Positions 1 through 5,849 of a DNA stretch of 5,849 nt are shown piece by piece. The translations under genes and the position numbers were made by a program. The DNA lies in the NCBI GenBank assembly GCA_030618965.1, contig JAUXCJ010000092.1, forward strand, positions 1 to 5,849, given 5' to 3'. A model generated the notes under the pieces. The model searched no databases. It was not told the DNA's origin and saw only the letters and a list, made by a program, of their open reading frames with translations. This DNA comes from Thiomargarita sp. Its GTDB lineage: Bacteria > Pseudomonadota > Gammaproteobacteria > Beggiatoales > Beggiatoaceae. The first letter of the stretch is position 1. Each line of letters begins with the position of its first letter.

Positions 1-1640
1 GTGGTACGATGCAATCTCGTGGTGGAGATTTATTCATTTTTAAAGTTGTTGATGGTAAATTTTATAATACATTTCTTAGCAAAGCACTAGGGATTGATCC
101 CAGTGATAATCAGAATCCTAATAAATACTTCGATTTAGATACAATGGCTGGTTTGAAGAAGGAAGTTAAGTATTTTTTATCAGAAAACAACATTCTGTTA
201 ATTTCATCTATTGATGATTCTTCAATAATCGTCTTTGACACTAATACCCAAAAAATAACAGCAGCCATATCAGACATTTCTGAATCCCAAGACCTTGAAT
301 CCCTATATTTATCCAAAAATGGTAAACTTGTCTTGCAAGTAAATAAAGGCGGACGCTTCTACTTCTACGATATTGCCAGCAAAAAACGAGTCCTTAATGG
401 CTTATACATTGATGATGAAATCGTTCTTTATACTGATGAAGGTTTTTACGATGCCACCGCTGAAGGCGCACGTTACGTCACTTGGCATTATCCTGGACTT
501 AAACAACATTTTGATTTTAGTCAATTTGAGTCGCAATTAAAACGTCCTGATATTATCAAGGGCATTCTCACAGGGCAGAATGTCCAAAAACCATCTATTC
601 AACTTTTGCCGCCTCCAAGCATAGAAATGCTGCTAAAACATCAGGGTAATTACACAAAAACAGCTACAGTTGAACTTAGCGCAACTTCTATTCTGCCTTT
701 GAGCAATCTGCGTCTGTTTGTCGATGGCGCACCTGTGGCAGAAATTCCTGTGACGGGCAAACAAGCTCAGAAAACTTTGCCCATAGAACTCAAACGTGGA
801 AAGCATTGGATTACTGCTGTCGCTTACAATAATAAAGGCTATAGCAGCACTCCAAAAAGTTTAATGGTAGATGCTTCTCAGGTTAAGGCTTCAGGTGGGA
901 ATCTTTATGTAATGGGTGTTGGCGTAGATAATTACCCAAATATGCCCAGATCAAATCTGCAATATGCCAAACGAGATATTGTCGCTTTTGCTAAAACTGC
1001 TGCCACTAATAAGACTCAACAATACGATAAAGTATTTGTAAAACAATTACTTGATTCTGAAGCCACAGCATCTAAAATCCAACAAATATTAGAAAATATT
1101 GTCGAGCAAGCTACTACTGATGATACTCTAATGCTCTATTTTGCTGGGCATGGAGATAGAGGTAAGGACGGAAAATTCTATTTTTTAAGCTCTGAAACCT
1201 CTTTTGGGAATTTTGAGAATACGGGATTAGCTTGGGAAAAAGTTGCCAAATTATTAGCCAAAACCAAGGCAAAAGTCCTAGTATTCATTGATGCTTGTCA
1301 TTCTGGCGTTGCTTCTCAAGAAACTGTAGTGCCAAATGATGAATATGTGGCTGCATTAATGAAGCAGGGCAAAGCTGGTATGGTTGTGATGGCGGCATCC
1401 AAGGGACGGCAATTCAGCTTTGAGTATCCGGAACTCAATGGCGGACATGGCGCGTTTAACTATGCAATTACACAAGCATTCACAAAAGATAGACAAGTCA
1501 CAGACATGAATCAAAACGGTATTATTGAACTGAGTGAACTATATCGTCGCGTCAAATTCAAAGTGCATCAATTCACCAAAGGCAAACAAACACCTTGGAT
1601 GTCGAGAAATGAGATTATTGGGGAAATGCCGCTTTTTTGA
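1..1640 (+). CDS. Caspase family (peptidase C14) protein with beta-propeller-like N-terminal region, 5' end outside window
   Basis: A cysteine peptidase of the caspase/metacaspase-like clan, C-terminal part only. The frame is open to the left edge and the first ATG (base 9) falls inside propeller-like sequence, so the true start probably lies upstream. Numbering from that ATG: residues 1-135 contain WD40-like blades (ILLISSIDDSSIIVFDT, LVLQVNKGGRFYFYD). Residues 143-159 carry the motif DEGFYDATAEGARYVTW, usual in WD40-caspase proteins just before the linker. Residues 203-290 look like an Ig-like beta domain, and 298-540 form the protease domain. The catalytic dyad is visible as His381 in YFAGHGD and Cys430 in FIDACHSG. 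Residues 499-508 (DMNQNGIIEL) resemble a calcium-binding EF-hand loop. No membrane segment is visible in this part. A terminator follows the stop closely, so this gene probably ends its transcription unit. The substrate is unknown; roles in proteolytic signalling, stress or defence are inferred from the family only. Confidence 0.9.
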   Translation, partial: GTMQSRGGDLFIFKVVDGKFYNTFLSKALGIDPSDNQNPNKYFDLDTMAGLKKEVKYFLSENNILLISSIDDSSIIVFDTNTQKITAAISDISESQDLESLYLSKNGKLVLQVNKGGRFYFYDIASKKRVLNGLYIDDEIVLYTDEGFYDATAEGARYVTWHYPGLKQHFDFSQFESQLKRPDIIKGILTGQNVQKPSIQLLPPPSIEMLLKHQGNYTKTATVELSATSILPLSNLRLFVDGAPVAEIPVTGKQAQKTLPIELKRGKHWITAVAYNNKGYSSTPKSLMVDASQVKASGGNLYVMGVGVDNYPNMPRSNLQYAKRDIVAFAKTAATNKTQQYDKVFVKQLLDSEATASKIQQILENIVEQATTDDTLMLYFAGHGDRGKDGKFYFLSSETSFGNFENTGLAWEKVAKLLAKTKAKVLVFIDACHSGVASQETVVPNDEYVAALMKQGKAGMVVMAASKGRQFSFEYPELNGGHGAFNYAITQAFTKDRQVTDMNQNGIIELSELYRRVKFKVHQFTKGKQTPWMSRNEIIGEMPLF

Positions 1641-1651
1641 GGATTTTTCAT

Positions 1652-1681
1652 AAAGGGCAATTCATTGTGGTTGCCCTTTTT
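1652..1681 (+). terminator. Intrinsic terminator of the caspase gene
   Basis: A perfect 9-bp stem, AAAGGGCAA (1652-1660) with TTGCCCTTT (1671-1679), encloses a 10-base loop. The descending arm runs into five Ts (1677-1681). It begins 11 bases after the caspase stop codon. Its position shows that the next gene does not start at the upstream TTG and is probably transcribed separately. Confidence 0.8.
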
Positions 1682-1733
1682 GTTCTGGCTACAACCAAAT
1701 CACCTCTATTTTCTTCCATCCCGCCCACCGCAA

Positions 1734-1770
1734 TTGACTGTTTTGCACTAAGCCGCACTTATGATAAAAT
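1734..1770 (+). promoter_or_regulatory. Possible sigma-70 promoter for the AAA/nuclease gene
   Basis: Two imperfect readings exist between the caspase terminator and the next start. TTGACT (1734-1739) with TATGAT (1760-1765) has good boxes but a 20-base spacer, longer than usual. TTGCAC (1743-1748) with TAAAAT (1765-1770) has a 16-base spacer but a weak -35 box. A promoter is expected here because of the terminator upstream, but neither match is decisive. Confidence 0.35.
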
Positions 1771-1791
1771 CATAAAAAATACCAACTTAGC

Positions 1792-1795
1792 GAGG
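1792..1795 (+). promoter_or_regulatory. Ribosome binding site that fixes the AAA/nuclease start
   Basis: GAGG lies six bases upstream of the ATG at 1802. Together with the family-typical N-terminus MRYFNTYGPV at that ATG, it supports this start over the in-frame TTG at 1637. Confidence 0.6.
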
Positions 1796-1801
1796 TGTTC
1801 C

Positions 1802-3382
1802 ATGCGTTACTTTAATACCTACGGTCCTGTCAACAAATTCCAACACTATATTGTATCCCGCAGCGAATTGCTTACAGATATTGTCACACAAATTGAGCAA
1901 GGCAGCTATTTTACCATTTACGCACCACGACAAATGGGCAAGACGACGATATTACGGCAGCTTGCAGAAGTGTTGGAAAAAAAACCAGATTATTTGCCGC
2001 TCACTTTCAGTTTTGAAGCCTTTGAGAACGCACCCGTAGAAGGTTTTTTCTCAGCATTTTGTGAAGATATTGTTCAACACTTGATAACTATGTTACAAAA
2101 TGATGGAAAGGGAGAAGGAGAGGCTCAAGTAACAAAGATTCAAAAACTAATCAATCACTTGCCAACTGATATTTTAGCTCTGCGTAACTTTTTTAGCCAA
2201 CTTGTTAAATTACTTCCTAACCGTCGCCTTGTCTTAATTATCGACGAGTTTGATGGCACTCCGCAAGCGGCCATTTCAGGTCTGCTCCAAACTTGGCGAG
2301 AACTCTATTTGACGCTACCTGCTCCACGCACTTTGCAAAGTGTCATTTTGATTGGAATTCAAAATATTGCCACCCTCAATTTGGGGCGCAGTTCTCCTTT
2401 TAATATTGCCCGTGAGCTACAACTTTCGCTTTTTACATTGCCGCAAGTGCAAGATTTAATGAGTCAATATACAAGCGAAACTGGACAATTTTTTGAAAAC
2501 GGAGTCATCGAAGAAATTCATCGCCTGACAAGTGGTTATCCATTTTTAGTCAACCGACTGGCACTGATTATAACAGAAGAAATTGCCACTGAGCGCAGTC
2601 AAGCGATTAGTCATAGCCATTTGCATACTGCGCTAAAAAAACTGGTACGCGAGCGCAGCTATAATTATGAAAGCCTCACACGCCATGCTAGTGAGCATCA
2701 AGAGCAGGTTTTACGCATATTGTTTGGCGCACGCCTGAAGTTCACGCTCAATACGCCTTGGATTAACGCGCTAAATATGCACGGCGTTCTCATCGAGAAT
2801 GCCCAAGGCTTTTGTGAGATTGCTAATCCAATCTATGCACGCATTCTCACCGATTATTTTCAGCCACTAGAGTCGGATTTGCAAGCCTCAATTTTGGTTA
2901 ATAGCCATGATTTACGCCAACATATCATTGGCGAGCAACTAGAAATGGATGAATTGCTGTCTCAGTTTCGCAAATTTGTCGAGCGGCGCGGGCGTGAAGC
3001 TTTTAAAGTGACTCCGATGCCACAAGAAGCCACTGGACAATATTTGCTGATGGCTTATTTAGATTTGCTGGTACGGCAAATTGGCGGAGACTTGTTTACC
3101 GAAATAGATTCAGGAGATGGGCGGATGGATTTGATTGTGGTTTATCAAGGGCATCGTTATGTGGTTGAAACCAAAATGTGGTATGGGCAGGCAAAATTTG
3201 ATCAGGGTGTAGAGCAATTAGAAGCGTATTTGGAAACCGAGGGAGCAAGTGTCGGCTATTTAGTCGTGTTTCATGCTCGCCCCAATGTTTACGGCAAACT
3301 GACAACAGAGCAATTGGAGTTTGTTATTGAGCGCGACAATTGCAAAATTATGGGGTATTTTGTGCGCTTGGGGGAGAAATAA
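1802..3382 (+). CDS. AAA-like ATPase with C-terminal PD-(D/E)XK nuclease-like domain
   Basis: A 526-residue soluble protein of the AAA-like family whose members open with R-Y-F-N-T-Y-G-P-V (probably Pfam AAA_35; I could not test this). The nucleotide-binding loop is APRQMGKTT at 41-49, with Lys47 as the phosphate contact. Walker B is LVLIIDEFD, with Asp148 and Glu149. The stretch SVILIGIQNI followed by LGRSSPFNIA (180-203) is characteristic, and LTSGYPFLVNRLA (242-254) resembles the sensor-2 region. Residues about 298-355 look like a winged helix. The C-terminal part (about 425-526) has a nuclease-like core: Asp443 in GRMDLIVV, then ETK with Glu456 and Lys458, then Q468/Q472 in a helix. The expected catalytic D...ExK residues are therefore present. 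It follows the caspase gene but is separated from it by a terminator and converges on the aldolase gene. A role in nucleic-acid processing or defence is inferred; no member of this exact architecture with a known function comes to mind. The start is set by the ribosome site and the family N-terminus. Confidence 0.88.
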   Translation: MRYFNTYGPVNKFQHYIVSRSELLTDIVTQIEQGSYFTIYAPRQMGKTTILRQLAEVLEKKPDYLPLTFSFEAFENAPVEGFFSAFCEDIVQHLITMLQNDGKGEGEAQVTKIQKLINHLPTDILALRNFFSQLVKLLPNRRLVLIIDEFDGTPQAAISGLLQTWRELYLTLPAPRTLQSVILIGIQNIATLNLGRSSPFNIARELQLSLFTLPQVQDLMSQYTSETGQFFENGVIEEIHRLTSGYPFLVNRLALIITEEIATERSQAISHSHLHTALKKLVRERSYNYESLTRHASEHQEQVLRILFGARLKFTLNTPWINALNMHGVLIENAQGFCEIANPIYARILTDYFQPLESDLQASILVNSHDLRQHIIGEQLEMDELLSQFRKFVERRGREAFKVTPMPQEATGQYLLMAYLDLLVRQIGGDLFTEIDSGDGRMDLIVVYQGHRYVVETKMWYGQAKFDQGVEQLEAYLETEGASVGYLVVFHARPNVYGKLTTEQLEFVIERDNCKIMGYFVRLGEK

Positions 3383-3432
3383 AAGCACTTGATGCTGAGC
3401 CTAGCCTATTTCGACACCCAGAAAAAGACCAT

Positions 3433-3457
3433 AAAACTCGATGATCAAGTTTTTTTT
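3433..3457 (+). terminator. Probable terminator of the AAA/nuclease gene
   Basis: A weak stem pairs AAAACT (3433-3438) with AGTTTT (3448-3453), with one mismatch and one further G-C pair inside, around a five-base loop. It merges into eight consecutive Ts (3450-3457). The stem is AT-rich, but the long T tract about 50 bases after the stop favours termination. Confidence 0.5.
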
Positions 3458-3470
3458 ATGCGTGGAGTTT

Positions 3471-3493
3471 GAGTGCAAGGTTACCTTGCACTC
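3471..3493. repeat. Perfect palindrome P1 of the GGAG...CTCC family
   Basis: Arms GAGTGCAAGGT and ACCTTGCACTC (11 bp) flank a single central T. The core AAGGTTACCTTG is shared, allowing the central base to be A or T and a few changes, with the two palindromes 50-100 bases downstream. A second GGAGTT precedes it at 3464-3469. No T tract follows on either strand, so it is not a classical terminator. Confidence 0.85.
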
Positions 3494-3533
3494 CGATTCC
3501 TCTTTTTACCATCTAATGGTTCAGAAATTGTAC

Positions 3534-3603
3534 TTTTGGAGTTCAAAGTTACCTTAAACAAATTGGAAATTTAGCTCGTTCAAGGTAACCTTGAACTCCA
3601 AAA
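3534..3603. repeat. Long inverted repeat made of palindromes P2 and P3
   Basis: The arms 3534-3559 and 3578-3603 pair at 24 of 26 positions around an 18-base loop, beginning TTTTGGAGTTCAA and ending TTGAACTCCAAAA. Each arm contains its own smaller palindrome: 3541-3559 (7 of 9 pairs) and 3578-3596 (9 of 9 pairs), each around one central base. Both mismatches are A against C on the + strand, so a - strand transcript would have G-U wobbles and a continuous stem. There is no flanking T tract. It could be a small non-autonomous mobile repeat or a REP-like element. Confidence 0.85.
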
Positions 3604-3665
3604 TATCACTTGAGTCTTAAACTGTTACCTACAGATTACGCAAAAAGACGTATAGGGAAAATTAC

Positions 3666-3688
3666 GGAGCAGGTTGCAAACCTGCTCC
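3666..3688. repeat. Palindrome P4, GGAG...CTCC type
   Basis: Arms GGAGCAGGTT and AACCTGCTCC (10 bp, perfect) enclose the loop GCA. It shares the GGAG/CTCC ends of the neighbouring palindromes but has a different core. It lies about 45 bases beyond the aldolase stop and could serve as a back-up hairpin at the 3' end of that transcript, although no T tract follows it. Confidence 0.8.
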
Positions 3689-3691
3689 AGC

Positions 3692-3716
3692 AAAAAACTG
3701 AAAAAACCGCAGTTTT
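3692..3716 (-). terminator. Intrinsic terminator of the aldolase gene
   Basis: Reading the - strand, AAAACTG (3716-3710) pairs with CAGTTTT (3700-3694) around a nine-base loop and runs into six Ts ending at 3692. It starts 17 bases after the aldolase stop codon, the usual place for a rho-independent terminator. The stem is only 7 bp with three G/C-containing pairs at most, so strength is uncertain. Confidence 0.6.
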
Positions 3717-3733
3717 CTTAGAAACAACGCTAT

Positions 3734-4795
3734 TTAATTAACCCGCGCATCCAATTCGCCACTAGCATAACGATTAGCCATGATCTCCAAAGACACTGGC
3801 TTGATTTTGGAAGCCATGCCAGCAGTTCCAAATGCTTCATAACGAGCTTTGCAGATTTCCATCATGCCTTTAGTGGCTGCTTTCAGGAATTTACGTGGGT
3901 CAAAAACTGATGGGTTTTCTTGTAAGAACTGACGGACGGCACCTGTTGAAGCCATACGCAAGTCGGTATCAATATTGACCTTATGCACACCGTGTTTGAG
4001 ACCTTCAACGATTTCTTCCACTGGTACACCGTAAGTTTGTCCCATGTCTCCACCATAATTATTAATTATAGCTAGCCACTCTTGTGGTACAGATGAAGAT
4101 CCGTGCATGACTAAATGGGTATCAGGAATGCGGGCATGAATTTCTTTCACCCGATCAATCGCTAAAATATCACCTGTTGGTGGGCGAGTAAACTTGTAAG
4201 CTCCGTGACTGGTGCCGATAGCAATGGCTAAAGCATCTACGCCGGTTTGCTTGACAAAAGTAGCCGCTTCTTCTGGATCAGTCAATAATTGATCTTTGCT
4301 GAGTTTACCTTCAGCACCTGATCCATCTTCTTCTCCTGCCATGCCGGTTTCTAATGAACCTAAACAACCCAGTTCACCTTCAACAGATACACCACCAGCA
4401 TGAGCCATTTCGACGACTTTTTTGGTCACACCGACATTGTATTCAAATGAAGATGGTGTTTTCATGTCAGCCATTAAGGAACCATCCATCATTACGGAAC
4501 TAAAGCCGCTTTGTATGGAGCGTAAGCAAACCGCAGGCTCAGAACCATGATCTTGGTGCATCACAACTGGGATATGTGGGTAGGCTTCGACAGCCGCCAG
4601 AATTAAATGACGTAAAAACGCTTCACCTGCATAAGATCGCGCTCCGGCTGAACCTTGCATAATCACAGGGCTATCAACTGCATCGGCAGCTTGCATAATG
4701 GCATGGACTTGTTCCATGTTGTTAACATTAAACGCAGGCATTCCGTAATTATTTTCTGCTGCATGATCAAGCAATTGGCGCAAGGATATAAGCAT
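3734..4795 (-). CDS. fba: Fructose-1,6-bisphosphate aldolase, class II, Calvin-cycle subtype
   Basis: This cytosolic, zinc-dependent enzyme reversibly splits fructose 1,6-bisphosphate into glyceraldehyde 3-phosphate and dihydroxyacetone phosphate. In the Calvin cycle it also condenses erythrose 4-phosphate with dihydroxyacetone phosphate to give sedoheptulose 1,7-bisphosphate. The 353 residues match the length of the Calvin-type class II B enzymes (cbbA/fba). The N-terminus [20 protein letters not shown] is typical. HQDH at 80-83 supplies the catalytic Asp82 and zinc ligand His83. Further expected zinc ligands are His197 (GTSHGAYK) and His231 (VMHGSSS). Phosphate-binding NIDTD lies at 274-278, and the glycine-rich [15 protein letters not shown] loop at 149-163. 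All key residues are present. It lies downstream of pyruvate kinase on the same strand, a common gene order in autotrophic proteobacteria, with a hairpin between them. The start is supported by a strong ribosome site. Confidence 0.97.
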   Translation of the reverse strand: MLISLRQLLDHAAENNYGMPAFNVNNMEQVHAIMQAADAVDSPVIMQGSAGARSYAGEAFLRHLILAAVEAYPHIPVVMHQDHGSEPAVCLRSIQSGFSSVMMDGSLMADMKTPSSFEYNVGVTKKVVEMAHAGGVSVEGELGCLGSLETGMAGEEDGSGAEGKLSKDQLLTDPEEAATFVKQTGVDALAIAIGTSHGAYKFTRPPTGDILAIDRVKEIHARIPDTHLVMHGSSSVPQEWLAIINNYGGDMGQTYGVPVEEIVEGLKHGVHKVNIDTDLRMASTGAVRQFLQENPSVFDPRKFLKAATKGMMEICKARYEAFGTAGMASKIKPVSLEIMANRYASGELDARVN

Positions 4796-4800
4796 AAAAC

Positions 4801-4806
4801 TCTCCT
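4801..4806 (-). promoter_or_regulatory. Strong ribosome binding site of fba
   Basis: On the - strand AGGAGA stands five bases before the ATG at 4795, close to an ideal Shine-Dalgarno site. It fixes the start of the aldolase. Confidence 0.85.
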
Positions 4807-4833
4807 ATAAAGAAGTAATAAATATAAAAAATT

Positions 4834-4884
4834 AAAAAAATCCCTCCCCCTAGCTCCACCCCAGCGGGGGGGATTGAGGGGGGG
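4834..4884 (-). repeat. G/C-rich hairpin repeat with T tract between pyk and fba, possible terminator or attenuator
   Basis: On the - strand CCCTC (4880-4876) pairs with GAGGG (4846-4842), CCCC (4872-4869) with GGGG (4850-4847), and GCT (4865-4863) with AGC (4855-4853), with small bulges. An A (4841) and then seven Ts (4840-4834) follow. This has the form of a rho-independent terminator, placed 14 bases after the pyruvate kinase stop. The sequence also resembles C-rich intergenic repeats scattered through many environmental bacterial genomes, whose translation gives spurious peptides such as LNPPRWGGARG. Read-through may still join the two genes; otherwise fba needs its own promoter in the AT-rich stretch 4807-4833, where I see no convincing box pair. 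Confidence 0.6.
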
Positions 4885-4894
4885 TACACTCACT

Positions 4895-5849
4895 TTATTC
4901 TCCAACACAAACTATTTTCATTAAATTGGTTCCGCCTGCAATGCCTTTTAAATCACCCTTAGTTAGAAGCACTAAATCACCTTCACTGATAGCATCGCGT
5001 TTTTTTAATTCATTCAGAATTAGTTGATTCGCTTCTATTGTATTAACTTGATAAATTTCCTTAAATTTAATGGGATAAACTCCCCTATATAAGGTGACTT
5101 TATTACAAGTGCATGTATGGGGTGATAAGGCAAAAATGGCGATGCCTGAATTAATGCGCGACATCCATAAAGCTGTTGCACCAGATTCTGTCAGCGCGGC
5201 AATCGCAGCAATATTTAAATGATTCGCCGTGTACATAGTCGCCATAGCAACGGCTTCATCAATGCGCCCAAATTGATTGTCTAGGCGATGACGAGAAACC
5301 CGTACACTCGGTTGTTTTTCGGTTTCTCGGCAAACTCTATCCATTGCAGTAATGGCTTTGTCAGGATATTTACCGGCTGCGGTTTCGCCTGATAGCATCA
5401 CAGCGTCAGTGCCATCAAAAACTGCATTTGCCACATCAAAGACTTCTGCACGAGTAGGAATCGGATTTTCTATCATAGATTCCATCATTTGTGTTGCCGT
5501 AATCACAACCGTGTTTAAGTCACGGGCTTGCTTAATTAAGTGCTTTTGCACTGGTGGCAAGTTACCATCGCCAATTTCTACGCCTAAATCGCCGCGTGCT
5601 ACCATTATGGCATCGGATGCTTTGATAATTTCTTCTGAGTTATCAAGTGCTTCAGCCCGTTCAATTTTCGCAATAATACCAGCTTGGCTACCAGCTGCCA
5701 GTAATAATTTACGGGCATCTTGAACATCTTTGGCACTGCGAGGAAATGAAACGGCTAAATAGTCTACCCGCATTTTAGCAATGTAAGTAATATCAAGGCG
5801 ATCTTTATCTGTTAGGGCTTCGGCTGATAAACCGCCACCTTGACGATTA
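4895..5849 (-). CDS. pyk: Pyruvate kinase, C-terminal part (start outside window)
   Basis: The enzyme transfers phosphate from phosphoenolpyruvate to ADP, giving pyruvate and ATP, the last step of glycolysis, in the cytosol. The frame stays open to the right edge: upstream of the internal Met at 5773 it reads NRQGGGLSAEALTDKDRLDI, a conserved pyruvate kinase segment. That Met is therefore not the start. About 317 of an expected 480 or so residues are present. The active-site signature IIAKIERAEAL carries the catalytic Lys (codon 5666-5668) and the Glu metal ligand two residues on. VARGDLGVE supplies the Asp metal ligand (codon 5588-5590). TATQMMESM and DGTDAVMLSGETAAGKYP follow. The C-terminal domain includes ALTESGATALWMSR and ends LKGIAGGTNLMKIVCVGE. 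The sequence looks closer to the PykA type (AMP- or sugar-phosphate-activated) than to PykF. It precedes fba on the same strand. The missing N-terminus and any upstream partner, often phosphoglycerate kinase, are beyond the edge. Confidence 0.96.
   Translation of the reverse strand, partial: NRQGGGLSAEALTDKDRLDITYIAKMRVDYLAVSFPRSAKDVQDARKLLLAAGSQAGIIAKIERAEALDNSEEIIKASDAIMVARGDLGVEIGDGNLPPVQKHLIKQARDLNTVVITATQMMESMIENPIPTRAEVFDVANAVFDGTDAVMLSGETAAGKYPDKAITAMDRVCRETEKQPSVRVSRHRLDNQFGRIDEAVAMATMYTANHLNIAAIAALTESGATALWMSRINSGIAIFALSPHTCTCNKVTLYRGVYPIKFKEIYQVNTIEANQLILNELKKRDAISEGDLVLLTKGDLKGIAGGTNLMKIVCVGE

Larger units (their letters stand above)
3383..3733. other. Gene-free convergent intergenic region rich in palindromes
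   Basis: The 351 bases between the stop of the AAA/nuclease gene and the stop of the aldolase gene contain no credible coding frame. They hold a likely terminator for each side (3433-3457 and 3692-3716) and palindromes at 3471-3493, 3541-3559, 3578-3596 and 3666-3688. A short hairpin ACCAT-CTA-ATGGT sits at 3508-3520. No RNA gene was recognised. Confidence 0.8.

Noticed and set aside
110..316. 68-codon - strand frame opposite the caspase gene
   Set aside because: It is antisense to propeller-like coding sequence and shows no recognisable motif.
1637..1801. N-terminal extension of the AAA/nuclease frame from a TTG, with a hydrophobic stretch that looks like a signal peptide
   Set aside because: It overlaps the caspase stop, runs through the terminator at 1652-1681 and the putative promoter, and has no ribosome site. 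The family N-terminus begins at the ATG at 1802.
1851..2039. 62-codon + strand frame within the AAA domain
   Set aside because: It is a shifted frame across the Walker A region; the real frame there is unambiguous.
3096..3305. 69-codon - strand frame opposite the nuclease domain
   Set aside because: It overlies the conserved D...ExK region of the + strand gene and has no family resemblance or ribosome site.
3383..3733. CRISPR array
   Set aside because: The repeated units are palindromes at irregular spacing with diverging ends; there are no equal-length spacers and no cas genes in the window.
4663..4908. Open frame on the - strand covering the pyk-fba gap and the start of fba
   Set aside because: It is out of frame with fba and includes the translated C-rich repeat (LNPPRWGGARG), a familiar spurious peptide. 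No domain or ribosome site supports it.
5352..5723. 123-codon open frame on the + strand opposite pyruvate kinase
   Set aside because: The other strand encodes conserved pyruvate kinase motifs throughout; this frame has low-complexity serine/alanine composition and no recognisable domain.
4895..5773. Pyruvate kinase starting at the Met at 5773
   Set aside because: In-frame codons upstream read the conserved NRQGGGLSAEALTDKD segment to the edge, so the gene continues out of the window and this Met is internal.

Overview
The window carries four protein genes, two of them cut by its edges. The aldolase and pyruvate kinase read like those of an autotrophic or mixotrophic gammaproteobacterium. 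The fairly AT-rich DNA, the large WD40-caspase protein, the AAA-ATPase/nuclease fusion and the palindrome-rich gaps together suggest a sulfur-oxidising member of the Thiotrichales/Beggiatoaceae. This placement rests on recognition of protein style only.

Left part (1-3382, + strand). The C-terminal part of a caspase-family (peptidase C14) protein comes first, with beta-propeller-like blades, an Ig-like linker and a complete His/Cys protease domain. A clean intrinsic terminator follows. A 526-residue protein then joins an AAA-type NTPase domain, a winged-helix-like region and a C-terminal PD-(D/E)XK nuclease-like domain. Its true start is the ATG at 1802; the longer open frame from a TTG at 1637 runs through the terminator and is not credible.

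Middle (3383-3733). The gap between the convergent genes holds no gene. It contains a likely terminator for each flanking gene and a cluster of palindromes built on the pattern GGAG...CTCC. Two of these form a long inverted repeat with 24 of 26 positions paired.

Right part (3734-5849, - strand). A complete class II fructose-1,6-bisphosphate aldolase of the Calvin-cycle subtype lies downstream of pyruvate kinase, whose N-terminus is outside the window. Their 97-base gap holds a G/C-rich hairpin followed by seven Ts on the coding strand. It looks like a dispersed repeat that may act as a terminator or attenuator between two central carbon genes.

The carbon genes are ordinary housekeeping. The more unusual material is the caspase and AAA-nuclease neighbours and the palindrome cluster. 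I see no clear evidence for a wholly new system. The most defensible leads are the repeat family and the putative NTPase-nuclease.
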